Below are positions 26,999-35,909 of a stretch of DNA of 46,563 nt, piece by piece. A program made the position numbers and the translations under genes. The stretch is from Syntrophomonadaceae bacterium (lineage in GTDB: Bacteria > Bacillota > Syntrophomonadia > Syntrophomonadales > Syntrophomonadaceae): positions 1 through 46,563 of the forward strand of contig JAAYNQ010000175.1 of the NCBI GenBank assembly GCA_012520725.1, given 5' to 3'. The notes beneath the pieces are model-generated. The model saw nothing but the letters and a program-made list of their open reading frames with translations, was not told the origin of the DNA and made no database searches. Position 1 is the stretch's first letter. Every line of letters begins with the position of its first letter.

Positions 26999-28168
26999 CT
27001 ATTTTTTTAAAGGGGGCACAAATATTTCGTACTCTTCCTTACGGCTGGGGGATTTCCGATTAGCTTTATCCACAGAATTTCTTTGATTGCTGCGTCTATT
27101 TTCCTTAAACTCCCTTATCTCTTTATCTGCTTCATGAACCTGGCGTATTTCCTTGCTCATCCAGTTGTTTAAGACGCTGTCTATGTATTCCAAGCCGCCA
27201 TTCTTGGTGCGCTGGCACATTACTTCCCCGGCTTTCATTATCATGGCATGGGAAAAGCTCCAATCATATCTCCATTTATAATAAATACGACGCCTGGCCT
27301 CTGCATTCATATCAATACCGGTAAAATTACCGAATTCCATAATATCCGGATCAAATCTTCTAGCCATAAGGGATATATTCTTACCACTGTCAACATAATT
27401 TTTAAAATACATTTCTAATCCATCCAGACTGTTTATGGAGTACTCTTTCAGGTCCCGGGCTATTTTACTGATATCATGGGGATTAACTATCTGCCGTTCA
27501 AAGCATAATTCCAGTAAAACCAGTAAAAACTCGGGTGAAAAGCCCATTTCATCCAACCACTTTCTCAACTCATTGCTCATTTTAACACTCAATAAGTTGC
27601 CGGTTTTACGGGCCACAAAGTCAGCTACCCGCCGGTATTGCTCATCATTTTTTACCGGTGCTGGCAGTGAGGGTACACTTTTGGGGCTGTTGTCTGCCAG
27701 CTTTTGTTCCAGTTGTTCTACTTTATACCGGTATTGCTCTAACATTCTTTCCAGTTTTTCTATTTGCTGGGATTTGGCCTGATCGCTGTTCTCTTTTGGA
27801 CTCAGACGGGGATGGTCCCTAACAATAAGGGCTTCCAGTTTAATTACCAAAGGCTTTAATGAAATCACCTTATCGGTAAAGCCCTTTTTTTTGTTTTCCT
27901 CCAGGTCAATTATACCCAGGTGATGCAGGCGACTGAGTTTCCGGGATAACTTTTGCCTGGTTAAGGAACTGCATGCGCCTAATACTTGTCCCACTTCCAC
28001 CCCTTTTTCAAGTAAGGGTTTACTGTTTTGATAAGCGCAGATTATGGAGGCCAAAATCCCTATATCCTCTACATCCAGCTCCAGTTCTTTGGCATAAGCG
28101 AATAAAACGCCGGGTATATTGATATATCCCCAGCGAAAGACCTCTTCAATGGCTGAGCTTTGAATCAT
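26999..28168 (-). CDS. DnaD-like replication initiation protein
   Basis: This 389-aa protein has a winged-helix N-terminal part (about 1-110; WGYINIPGVLFAYAKELELD ... LTRQKLSRKLSRLHHLGIIDLEENKKKG) as in DnaD. A coiled coil follows (about 135-165; IEKLERMLEQYRYKVEQLEQKL), then two DnaD/DnaB C-terminal-like domains (about 190-260 and 285-350, the latter with the YKWRYDWSFSHAMIMKAGEVMCQRT ... YIDSVLNNW signature). In low-GC Gram-positives such proteins remodel the origin and help load the helicase. Pairing with the downstream DnaB-like helicase is consistent with this. The ATG has CAGGAGG upstream. Confidence 0.85.
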   Translation of the reverse strand: MIQSSAIEEVFRWGYINIPGVLFAYAKELELDVEDIGILASIICAYQNSKPLLEKGVEVGQVLGACSSLTRQKLSRKLSRLHHLGIIDLEENKKKGFTDKVISLKPLVIKLEALIVRDHPRLSPKENSDQAKSQQIEKLERMLEQYRYKVEQLEQKLADNSPKSVPSLPAPVKNDEQYRRVADFVARKTGNLLSVKMSNELRKWLDEMGFSPEFLLVLLELCFERQIVNPHDISKIARDLKEYSINSLDGLEMYFKNYVDSGKNISLMARRFDPDIMEFGNFTGIDMNAEARRRIYYKWRYDWSFSHAMIMKAGEVMCQRTKNGGLEYIDSVLNNWMSKEIRQVHEADKEIREFKENRRSNQRNSVDKANRKSPSRKEEYEIFVPPLKK

Positions 28169-28197
28169 TTATTTTCCTCCTGTAAATGTGTATGCAA

Positions 28198-28227
28198 ATT
28201 ATAGCATTTACCATCCACTAATAACAA
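28198..28227 (-). promoter_or_regulatory. sigma-A promoter of the dnaD-like operon
   Basis: On the minus strand TTGTTA (28227-28222), an 18-bp spacer, and TATAAT (28203-28198), ~25 bp upstream of the CAGGAGG of the dnaD-like gene. Confidence 0.6.
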
Positions 28228-28409
28228 GAATCACTGCAAGTAGCTATCGCATAAAATATGAATCTACAGGAATAAATTTACCCCTTACCCACCCATAAAC
28301 CTGTTCTTTACTTTTACCAGAACTTGACGCGCCAGCTCCCCTTTTTCCGCCATTGTACTTAAATTTCACCCATTTGTGAATAATTAAACTAACCCCTGGC
28401 TCAATATAG

Positions 28410-29993
28410 TCAATCCAAGGTCTTTTGTATTCTTTCCACCATCTTCAATATCTGCTGGTAATTGGAATCCTTAACATTATCCCGGTAGATATCATGTAGT
28501 TTTAATAATAGATCCAAATAGGCCTTTTCAGCCCGGTTAGCCTGATCTTTACTCAAATCCATTGAATGACGTACTCTGGGTACGGTTTCCATTTCCTCCA
28601 GAATAAATTCATCTCCCATTTCAGGGATATATACCGGGACATTAAACTCCGCCTCAATTAATTCTCCTAAAACATCCTGGGATTCTTCCTCACCGTGAAC
28701 CAGAAATACTCCTTTTAAATCGGACTTAAAATGCCTCAGCCAATCCAATAAACCCTGCTGATCGGCATGGGCGGAATAGCTTTCGATATTAACTATCTCT
28801 GCATTTACTGCAATCTTTTCCCCATGAATAGTAACCAGTTTATCACCGTCCAGTATTTTTCGCCCCAGAGTTCCCTTGGCCTGGTAGCCTACAAAAAGTA
28901 CGGTAGACTCGGGACGCCAGATATTGTTCTTTAAATGATGCTTGATCCGGCCAGCCTCACACATGCCGCTGGCAGATATTACTATCATATTGCCCAATTT
29001 GCAATTAAGGGCCATGGACTCCAGATGAGTATGAGAGAATTTTAGCTGATCCAGCATCAAAGGGTGACTTTTATCATCCTCCAATATTTTTCTGGCATCA
29101 TCATCATATAAGTCCACATGTTTTTGGAAAATCCGAGTAGCGGCAATGGCCAGAGGGCTATCGATATATATCTCTATTTCAGAATCCAACTTGCCTTCAG
29201 TGCTAAGATGGTACAAATCGTATAATAAATCCTGAGTTCTCTCCACGGCAAAAGCAGGAATTATCAAATTTCCCCCTTTGCTCATGGCCTGATCAATAAC
29301 CTTTTTCAACTCATCTTTACGACTGGAGACTTCCGGGTGAAGCCGACTGCCATAGGTAGACTCCATAATGACATAGTCAGCACTTTCTATTATGGTAGGA
29401 TTCTTAATGATAGGTTGATCGTTAGTGCCCAAATCACCGGTAAATACCAACTTCCACTGTTTTTCTTTTTCTTGTACCCATAATTCTACAATACAGGCCC
29501 CCAGTATGTGACCGGCATTTCTTAGCCGAACTTTTACTCCCGGGGCCAGCTCAATAATTTCATCCATATTCAGAGAGCGAAACTTATCCAGACATTGGAC
29601 TGCATCTTCAGCAGTATAGATAGGCTCCAGTAAAGGCTTCCCCGCTCTTTTGTTTTTACGGTTCTTTCTGTCTATTTCAGATTCCTGGATATGACCTGAA
29701 TCCGGGAGTAAAACGCCGGCCAAATCTTCTGTAGCATGGCTGCAGTATATTTTTCCTTTAAACCCCTTTTTGCATAATTTAGGGACCAGACCGATATGGT
29801 CTATATGAGCATGGGTCAAGATAAGAAAATCAATGCTCTCCGGTTCAATGGGAAAATCATTAAAGTTCCTTTCCTGTAAGGCTCGAGGCCCCTGGAACAT
29901 GCCGCAGTCTACAGCAAACCTGCTGTTTTCAGTATCTACCAGAAAAAAAGAGCCAGTAACTGTCCTGGCTGCTCCCAGGAAGCTTAGTTTCAT
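28410..29993 (-). CDS. metallo-beta-lactamase/beta-CASP RNA nuclease (CPSF/YSH1-like)
   Basis: This 527-aa protein has an MBL domain with THAHIDHIG (motif 2, near 59-67) and a beta-CASP insert: MESTYGSRLH near 212, IPAFAVERTQDLLYDLY near 246 (motif A), SASGMCEAGRIKHHL near 340 (motif B region) and the C-terminal VHGEEES (motif C). This is the mRNA 3'-end-processing/CPSF73-like group of bacterial and archaeal beta-CASP nucleases, which cut or trim RNA. All metal ligands visible in the motifs are intact. A ~50-residue C-terminal helical tail follows the nuclease core. The ATG follows GGAGG. Confidence 0.88.
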   Translation of the reverse strand: MKLSFLGAARTVTGSFFLVDTENSRFAVDCGMFQGPRALQERNFNDFPIEPESIDFLILTHAHIDHIGLVPKLCKKGFKGKIYCSHATEDLAGVLLPDSGHIQESEIDRKNRKNKRAGKPLLEPIYTAEDAVQCLDKFRSLNMDEIIELAPGVKVRLRNAGHILGACIVELWVQEKEKQWKLVFTGDLGTNDQPIIKNPTIIESADYVIMESTYGSRLHPEVSSRKDELKKVIDQAMSKGGNLIIPAFAVERTQDLLYDLYHLSTEGKLDSEIEIYIDSPLAIAATRIFQKHVDLYDDDARKILEDDKSHPLMLDQLKFSHTHLESMALNCKLGNMIVISASGMCEAGRIKHHLKNNIWRPESTVLFVGYQAKGTLGRKILDGDKLVTIHGEKIAVNAEIVNIESYSAHADQQGLLDWLRHFKSDLKGVFLVHGEEESQDVLGELIEAEFNVPVYIPEMGDEFILEEMETVPRVRHSMDLSKDQANRAEKAYLDLLLKLHDIYRDNVKDSNYQQILKMVERIQKTLD

Positions 29994-30031
29994 CGTTATT
30001 CCTCCATACCCTGTTGAGATTATACTAATAA

Positions 30032-30511
30032 TTATATCGCAACTAAGCGCCTGGCGTCTTTTTTTCTGGATAAGCTGGAATACTGTTCATAAAAATCATG
30101 TACTTCAGCCTTGATAAGCTTTCGGTCTTCAGTTCTTATGGCTCTTAGCAGGTTATCAAAGCTGATGCGTCCGAAATCCTTTACTACCTCGTTACTGTCC
30201 AGGTTCTCCACCACTTCACAATAACGAGCATGGACCTGTTCAAAGACCCCGAAATATATTTCCCGGATATGTATCACTCTTCTTCTAATGGGTTCGGTCT
30301 CTATTCCTTCAATATCCACCATCCTTACCAGGTCATCAATGAGTTTGTTCAAGATCCGGTTATTGAATATGGCAGACATTACCTCGCTGCGGTATTGTCT
30401 GGATAATAAGTAGTTCATATAATCGAGAAAATCTCTTTGGGCTGAAGGACGTAGCAGTGAATAAGCATTTAACAATTCCAAATCCCTTAAAGATAAGTCT
30501 CCCTTCACCAT
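30032..30511 (-). CDS. conserved-looking helical protein of unknown function
   Basis: This 159-aa, helix-rich, soluble protein (LRDLELLNAYSLLRPSAQRDFLDYMNYLLSRQYR ... DFYEQYSSLSRKKDARRL) has no motif I recognise. The phrase LRPSAQRDFLDYMNYLLSRQYR resembles short helical segments often found near HTH regulators or in DNA-binding accessory proteins, but no HTH is visible. It ends 38 bp before the start of the beta-CASP nuclease and is likely in one transcript with it. Function is unknown. Confidence 0.6.
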   Translation of the reverse strand: MVKGDLSLRDLELLNAYSLLRPSAQRDFLDYMNYLLSRQYRSEVMSAIFNNRILNKLIDDLVRMVDIEGIETEPIRRRVIHIREIYFGVFEQVHARYCEVVENLDSNEVVKDFGRISFDNLLRAIRTEDRKLIKAEVHDFYEQYSSLSRKKDARRLVAI

Positions 30512-30649
30512 ATCACCCCTTCCATTGTGATCTAGTAAAGGAGTTCCACCCGGAATAGCCTTTATCCTCCAGTAAATTATCGTAATAATAATGGCTAATC
30601 TAAAGCTATTCGCTCGCTTTCGACAGCCCTCTTTGCTTTATTTGGAAGA

Positions 30650-31816
30650 TTATCCTTTTCTGTGTCGAGCTAAAAATCTCCCCATTCGCTCCAAAGCCTG
30701 CTCAATATCATTTACACTGGCTGCATAACAGCATCTGACATGATCATCACCTGTTCTGCCAAAGGCACTTCCCGGTACCACCGCCACCTTTTCTTCCATT
30801 AGGAGTTTTTCGCTGAATTCTTCGCTGTTCATGCCGGTTAAAGCAATGGACGGAAATGCATAAAAGGCGCCCTGAGGCTCAAAGCATTCCATTCCAATCT
30901 CCCGTAAACCAGCTAGAATTATTTTTCGGCGATAGTTGTAATTCTCCACCATTTTTCTCATTTCGCTCTCCCCATGACGCAAAGCTTCCAGGGCGGCTTG
31001 TTGGGCCATAATGGGAGCACACATAATGGTATACTGGTGTATTTTATTCATGGCAGCAATTAGATCCGGATGGCCACAGGCATAACCAATACGCCATCCA
31101 GTCATGGCAAAGGCTTTGGAGAAACCATTAAAAACAATAGTACGGTCTTTCATTCCCGGCAAAGCAGCTATGGAAACGTGTTTGCCGTTATAGGTCAGTT
31201 CTGAATATATTTCATCTGATATAACTATTAGGTCATTCTTTATGATTAGGTCTACCAAAGCTTGCAGGTCCTCCTGCTTCATAATCCCCCCGGTAGGATT
31301 GTTGGGATAAGTCAGTATCAATACTTTACTCTTGGGGGTAATGCATTTTTCCAGTATATCAGGTCTCAAGCGGTATTCATCTTCCACAAAGGTGTCCACC
31401 GCCACTGGAACCCCATAAGCCAGTGAAGTTCCGGGGGCATAGGATACATATGAAGGCCCAGGGACCAAAACCTCATCACCGGGTTCAATAATAGCCCTTA
31501 AAGCCAGGTCTACCGCCTCACTAACCCCTACTGTAACCAGGATTTCCTTTTCCGGTGAATAAGTAACCCCGATATGCTTGCGCATATATAGAGCAATTTC
31601 TTCCCTCAGTTCTATTAAGCCCTGATTGGAAGTATACATGGTATAACCCTGTTCCAGGCTGTAGAAGCAGGCTTCCCTTATATGCCAGGGAGTAACAAAA
31701 TCTGGCTCTCCTACCCCCAGGGATATAACCCCTCCCATCTGGGAGACCAGGTCGAAAAACTTCCTGATTCCGGAGGGAGGGATGGTCTGTACGGTTTTGG
31801 ATACGTATTTTCTCAT
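30650..31816 (-). CDS. class I/II PLP-dependent aminotransferase (alanine-type candidate)
   Basis: This ~388-aa enzyme of the aspartate aminotransferase I-gamma-like group has VISLGVGEPDFVTP near 33, YTSNQGLIELREEIA near 63, YPNNPTGG near 173, SDEIYSELTY near 203 and the PLP lysine in FNGFSKAFAMTGWRIGY near 237. Substrates of this group include aspartate, alanine and aromatic amino acids. Its leader is a T-box whose specifier reads GCC, so a role in alanine metabolism is the best guess. A GTG at 31825 overlaps the lrp stop (GTGA) and is an alternative start; the ATG at 31816 is equally possible. Confidence 0.87.
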   Translation of the reverse strand: MRKYVSKTVQTIPPSGIRKFFDLVSQMGGVISLGVGEPDFVTPWHIREACFYSLEQGYTMYTSNQGLIELREEIALYMRKHIGVTYSPEKEILVTVGVSEAVDLALRAIIEPGDEVLVPGPSYVSYAPGTSLAYGVPVAVDTFVEDEYRLRPDILEKCITPKSKVLILTYPNNPTGGIMKQEDLQALVDLIIKNDLIVISDEIYSELTYNGKHVSIAALPGMKDRTIVFNGFSKAFAMTGWRIGYACGHPDLIAAMNKIHQYTIMCAPIMAQQAALEALRHGESEMRKMVENYNYRRKIILAGLREIGMECFEPQGAFYAFPSIALTGMNSEEFSEKLLMEEKVAVVPGSAFGRTGDDHVRCCYAASVNDIEQALERMGRFLARHRKG

Positions 31817-31821
31817 ATCAT

Positions 31822-32310
31822 TCACGGACTGATCACCAACCTTCTATCTTCCTGGGGTTTTTCAAAAATAAAATTATCCTGTTTATAGCGCTTGAGTATA
31901 AAATGGGTGGTTGTACTCTGTACCTCATCCAGGGTCGATAGCTTGTGGGAGACAAAAAGGGCAATATCTTTCAGGCTCTCGGCAGCCACCACAACCGACA
32001 AATCATAGGCACCACTCATTAAATATACTGATCTGACTTCGGGAAAGCGGCTTATCCTTTCCGCCACCGCATTAAATCCTACCTCACGGGCAGGGGTGAC
32101 CTTCACATCAATCATGGCCTCCACCCCGTTTTCTCCAAAACGGTCCCAATTAATAACCGTATTATAACCCAGAATGAATTTCTCCTTTTCCAGGTAACTC
32201 AGCACTTCCTGGACTTTGTCTTCGTCTGTGTCCAGCATAGTTGCTATAGCCTTGGGACTAATTTTGGCATCGTGTTCCAGAATTTTTAGAATTTTTTTGG
32301 CCAATTCCAT
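31822..32310 (-). CDS. Lrp/AsnC-family transcriptional regulator
   Basis: This 162-aa protein has an N-terminal winged HTH (1-55; KKILKILEHDAKISPKAIATML) and a C-terminal RAM ligand-binding domain (about 65-150; EAMIDVKVTPAREVGFNAVAERI ... VYLMSGAYDLSVVV). These regulators sense amino acids and form octamers. It is the first gene after the T-box, and its stop overlaps the aminotransferase start, so regulator and enzyme are co-expressed. GGGGG eight bases before the ATG sets the start. Confidence 0.9.
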   Translation of the reverse strand: MELAKKILKILEHDAKISPKAIATMLDTDEDKVQEVLSYLEKEKFILGYNTVINWDRFGENGVEAMIDVKVTPAREVGFNAVAERISRFPEVRSVYLMSGAYDLSVVVAAESLKDIALFVSHKLSTLDEVQSTTTHFILKRYKQDNFIFEKPQEDRRLVISP

Positions 32311-32344
32311 CTTTTAAGCCCCCTTGTTAATAATATTCATAGTC

Positions 32345-32594
32345 ATAATAAAAAAACCCTCATCCCTGAAAGGGACGAGAGTCTGTTTTCCCGCGGTACC
32401 ACCCTAATTGCATCTAATGCCTCTTCTACTAACGATAACGGTATTAGCAACCGTAAGGCTTATTGCTTCCTAAGCATTCACCATCGCTCCCAGGTGGCTT
32501 TCCCGGTGGGCCTGCTCCCGGTTCGCAGCAATCCCGGTTCTCTGCCAGCAGGCTTTAAGGTACTCTTCTGATCATCGCTTTGCAAATATGAGTT
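32345..32594 (-). ncRNA. T-box riboswitch, specifier GCC (alanine)
   Basis: Read on the minus strand, the leader has a Stem I with a loop-E-like AGUA (5' side) and GAAA on the 3' side directly followed by GCC-A at 32498-32496, an AG-bulge/apical region (GGCAGAGAACCGGG ... GCGAACCGGG), the T-box AGGGTGGTACCGCGG at 32405-32391, and a terminator hairpin CTCTCGTCCCTTTCAGGGATGAG plus seven T at ~32382-32351. Alignment to known glycine leaders (GAAA-GGC-A) makes GCC the specifier, for tRNA-Ala(GGC). The UGGU of the T-box matches discriminator A73, consistent with tRNA-Ala. Uncharged tRNA should switch on lrp and the aminotransferase. Confidence 0.85.
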
Positions 32595-32601
32595 TTAAAC
32601 A

Positions 32602-32630
32602 ATCCTATCACTACCAGCAATCCACGTCAA
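32602..32630 (-). promoter_or_regulatory. sigma-A promoter of the T-box transcript
   Basis: On the minus strand TTGACG (32630-32625), 17-bp spacer, TAGGAT (32607-32602). The predicted start, ~32594, is where the T-box Stem I begins. Confidence 0.65.
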
Positions 32631-32725
32631 GGCGAAATTTATGGATAAATGATTGACGGGTAAACTTTTCCTGAACTATTTTTTCTCTTACTGCATATCT
32701 ATAGTTTTATCTGGAGGTGGTTATT

Positions 32726-32953
32726 ATGTATCCTATATCTAATTTGAGCCGGAAAGAGCTTAACGTAGCCCGCAAAATTGACGAATACTTTAAACCCGAT
32801 CACATGAGTTTCCAGGAAAAACTATTTAATGCTTTGCTAATTGCCCAGCACGAACTGGAAGCCGAGTATTACGGTGATGAGTTTGAAAAAAACCGGATAC
32901 TGGAGTTTCGAGATACCCTGCTGTTGCTCCTCAATAAAATTACCCAGAAATAA
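32726..32953 (+). CDS. small hypothetical protein
   Basis: This 75-aa protein (MYPISNLSRKELNVARKIDEYF ... LLLLNKITQK) is helical and charged, with no recognised domain. GGAGG ten bases upstream (32713-32717) supports the ATG at 32726; a GTG at 32717 in the same frame overlaps the ribosome-binding site and is unlikely. It is an isolated plus-strand gene between minus-strand operons, convergent with the phosphatase-like gene. Function is unknown. Confidence 0.6.
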   Translation: MYPISNLSRKELNVARKIDEYFKPDHMSFQEKLFNALLIAQHELEAEYYGDEFEKNRILEFRDTLLLLLNKITQK

Positions 32954-32977
32954 CTATACTCATGTAGCGGGCTGGGC

Positions 32978-34114
32978 CTACTGGAAGAGTGTGAACTTTT
33001 TCTTTAACCACCTGTATTCCAGCAGGTAACCAGCCAGCATCAACAAAAATATCCCCATTCCCAAGACCCGCTGCCAATTTATCCTGGATTCCAGACTGTT
33101 GATAATCTTCTCTCTCTCTCCCGCGAACTCGAAAATATTCTGCCTCTCTTCCTTTATAGCGGTCATCTGATGAATAGTCCGGTACAATTCATCCTGCATA
33201 TCATAATAGCGGGTGAATTGCAAAATTCTCTCTTTTTTCAGATCCGCGGTCCATTTGACATAAACGTATTCTCTATCCTCTTGTCTCACCGTCATGGCAT
33301 CGTATATAGGAATACCAATGGAAGAAGCCGGAGCATTAACCCCCATAAAGCTGCATATAGTGGCAACGGTATCCAGTACTATGCTGGAAGAAGTCTTGAC
33401 ACCGCTGCGACACCCGGGACCCCGGATTATCATAGGCACATAATCGCTGGGAGATGTACTGCGGGCTGAGGTTATGATTATCAAGGAATCCTGGTACATA
33501 TTATGATTCTTCAGCTCACTTATCAATTGCCCCAGCTTACTGTCAAAGGTCATCAAAGCAGAATAATACTGGTTATCATCCAAAGCCAACAGAGCTTCCA
33601 GGCTGTCATTAAGGTAAAGAAAAGAAAAGAAAGGCATTTGTTCCGGTATATTCTGTATCAATCGAGAAAAAGCTTCCTGATCCAGGCTAGAGGGGGGCAA
33701 AGCGATGTATTGGTCTTGCCCATAGTTAAAAACCTGAAGTTTGCCTCCGGAACCATCGATAAGCTGAAAAGTCCGGCCATGTTTCTTTAACAAGGCCAAT
33801 AAGGACTCCACTTGGATTTTGCTTTCACTATTATAATAGCCATGGTCCTCCGGCAGGGCACCAGTCAACAATGAGGCCAAAGCAGCTTCACTGGAATCTG
33901 TTCTTATGGCCAGGCACTTTTCATCCATAAGACCTTCCGCTGCTATCTGACGCAAGTTGTGCATAGGAGTGCTGATATAAGCTTCATAGTTCAAGCCTTC
34001 AACATTTATCAGTATTATCCTTTGCAGCTCTTCAGCCGCCAGTACAGAAGGCTTTATCTGGCCTAATCCGAAAGTGAATAAAGCAATGCAAATCAGCAGG
34101 CACAGCCATCTCAT
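32978..34114 (-). CDS. membrane-anchored alkaline-phosphatase-superfamily-like protein
   Basis: This ~378-aa protein has a signal peptide (MRWLCLLICIALFTFGLGQI...AAE) and a C-terminal transmembrane helix (LGMGIFLLMLAGYLLEYRWLKKKF). The middle resembles the sulfatase/phosphodiesterase fold: IILINVEGLNYEAY at the start, TDSSEAALASLLTGALPEDHGY (nucleophile region) and DSLIIITSARSTSPSDYVPMIIRGPGC. The N-terminal metal-binding Asp is replaced (NVEG instead of xxDG), and the His-x-His motifs expected near ITSAR are absent, so it may be catalytically dead. The start is ATG at 34114 or GTG three bases upstream. It follows ubiB in the same direction. Confidence 0.68.
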   Translation of the reverse strand: MRWLCLLICIALFTFGLGQIKPSVLAAEELQRIILINVEGLNYEAYISTPMHNLRQIAAEGLMDEKCLAIRTDSSEAALASLLTGALPEDHGYYNSESKIQVESLLALLKKHGRTFQLIDGSGGKLQVFNYGQDQYIALPPSSLDQEAFSRLIQNIPEQMPFFSFLYLNDSLEALLALDDNQYYSALMTFDSKLGQLISELKNHNMYQDSLIIITSARSTSPSDYVPMIIRGPGCRSGVKTSSSIVLDTVATICSFMGVNAPASSIGIPIYDAMTVRQEDREYVYVKWTADLKKERILQFTRYYDMQDELYRTIHQMTAIKEERQNIFEFAGEREKIINSLESRINWQRVLGMGIFLLMLAGYLLEYRWLKKKFTLFQ

Positions 34115-34182
34115 CACTAAGCTCTCCCTTTTTCCGCTTTATGTTAATGTATATTGAGTATTAGACTCTAATATGCTTAAGA

Positions 34183-35853
34183 TCAGAATCTGCCGCTGCG
34201 CAAGATAGAGTAGGCCAGGAACAAGCCCAACAATAAAGCCAAAATAAACCCCAACTCAGCTATGGGAAGGCGAGATAATAAACTGCTTCCACTCAGGTTA
34301 GCAAACATAGAAGTGCCAATAATAAGACTGGCCAGTATAATAGCCAGGGAAAGACGATTAGATATTAAATCCAATTTTATCCCCAGTTTCTCCACCCGCG
34401 AGTCTTCTACTCTAATAGTGATTTGTCCCTCATGTAGTTTCTTTAAGATACTGCTAATATCCTGGGGCAATCTGCGAGCAATATGGGTATAGTCCAAGAG
34501 CAATTCTCCCAGTTCCCTTTTAATCCTGGGGCCTGCTAACCTGGCCTTTACCGCTTTTTTGCCATAGGGTACGGCAATATCAACCAGGCTCAGGGTTGGG
34601 TCCAGGCCGGCTATGGTGCTTTCAATGGTCATTAACATCTTAATTAACAATGATAGCTGGGCTGGTAATCGAACCCGGTATTGGGCTGACAGGTCCAGCA
34701 GTTCCCGTAAAGCCTCAGCTACATTTATTTGAGATAAGGGCAGGCCGTAATACTTGCGGGAGAGATTGGCTACATCCCGTCTCAATTCTTCGGGACTGAT
34801 CTGCTGGGTATTATCGGCTATATCCAACAAAGATCGGGTTACCCCCATAACATCATGCTTCATCATTCCTATTAAGAGGGTCGTATATCTATCCCGATCA
34901 TATTCCTCGATTATTCCTACTTGACCGAAATCGTAAAAAATAATTCTCTCCCCTTCCCCTACTGCCATATTGCCGGGATGGGGGTCAGCATGGAAAAAAC
35001 CATGTTCATAGATCTGGTGATAAAGGGCTTTGACTATATGGGATGCTATCCGACCAGTATCATATTGTTGCTGTTTAAGGCGGGCCAGATCAGATATCTT
35101 TACTCCTTCCACGTATTCCATGGTTAATACCCGTTGGCCAGAGTATTCCCAGAAAACCTTAGGAATGATTACCGTATCAATGTCTTTAAAGTTAGCATAG
35201 AAAATTTCTATATTCCTGGCCTCTTTTTGGAAATCCAGTTCATTTACCAGGGCCTGACCTAATTCATCTACAATTTCACTGAATTTATAAAAGCGTATCC
35301 ACTCGCTTCTTCGCTCCAGCCATACGGAAATCTCTCGCAGTATTTCCAGGTCAGTTTTGATCCTATCGTCTATTCCCGGTCTTTTCACTTTAACCACTAC
35401 CCGGATTCCGGAGCTCAAAACCCCCTCATGTACTTGCCCTATGGAGGCAGCAGCCATAGGCTGGGGATTAAAAAAGCTGAAGTCCTGCTTCAGATCTATC
35501 CCCTCTTCAGCTAAAATGGCTTGTACTTGTTCCAGGGGAAAGGAAGGTACCTGGTCCTGTAGATGCTCCAGTTCTTCTATAAACTCAGGATTTAACCAAT
35601 CCGCTCTGGTACTTAAGAGCTGCCCCATTTTTATATAGGTGGGTCCCAGTTCTTCAAAAGCGTTCCTTAAGCGACGAGCGGCACTTTTTCGCCGTCCCCG
35701 TTGATCCACGGGATCAGTTTTTTGACCCAGGCGAAAAAAAGGCAGGTTTAAGTAATCATAAGCTGAGGCAAAGCCATATTTAATAAAAACATTGGCTACT
35801 TCACGGTAGCGGGGCAAGTGTTTTACCGTATTTATCGAACGGTTTAGCAGCAT
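34183..35853 (-). CDS. ABC1/UbiB/AarF-family atypical kinase
   Basis: This 556-aa protein has UbiB-family motifs: the KxGQ motif in TYIKMGQLLSTRADWLN, the Ala-rich loop in PMAAASIGQVHEG, a catalytic-loop HADPHPGN near 292, the DFG motif in IFYDFGQVGII, and two C-terminal transmembrane helices (about 500-550). The family binds ATP and is needed for ubiquinone synthesis in other bacteria; here the role could be in menaquinone or lipid metabolism. The start is ATG at 35853 behind GGAGAAGG; a TTG sits three bases upstream. It follows the phasin-like gene by ~55 bp. Confidence 0.88.
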   Translation of the reverse strand: MLLNRSINTVKHLPRYREVANVFIKYGFASAYDYLNLPFFRLGQKTDPVDQRGRRKSAARRLRNAFEELGPTYIKMGQLLSTRADWLNPEFIEELEHLQDQVPSFPLEQVQAILAEEGIDLKQDFSFFNPQPMAAASIGQVHEGVLSSGIRVVVKVKRPGIDDRIKTDLEILREISVWLERRSEWIRFYKFSEIVDELGQALVNELDFQKEARNIEIFYANFKDIDTVIIPKVFWEYSGQRVLTMEYVEGVKISDLARLKQQQYDTGRIASHIVKALYHQIYEHGFFHADPHPGNMAVGEGERIIFYDFGQVGIIEEYDRDRYTTLLIGMMKHDVMGVTRSLLDIADNTQQISPEELRRDVANLSRKYYGLPLSQINVAEALRELLDLSAQYRVRLPAQLSLLIKMLMTIESTIAGLDPTLSLVDIAVPYGKKAVKARLAGPRIKRELGELLLDYTHIARRLPQDISSILKKLHEGQITIRVEDSRVEKLGIKLDLISNRLSLAIILASLIIGTSMFANLSGSSLLSRLPIAELGFILALLLGLFLAYSILRSGRF

Positions 35854-35909
35854 CAACCTTCTCCTTGCTTGATTGCTAAGGAATGGGCCCTAGGAACAGA
35901 CCGGCCCCA

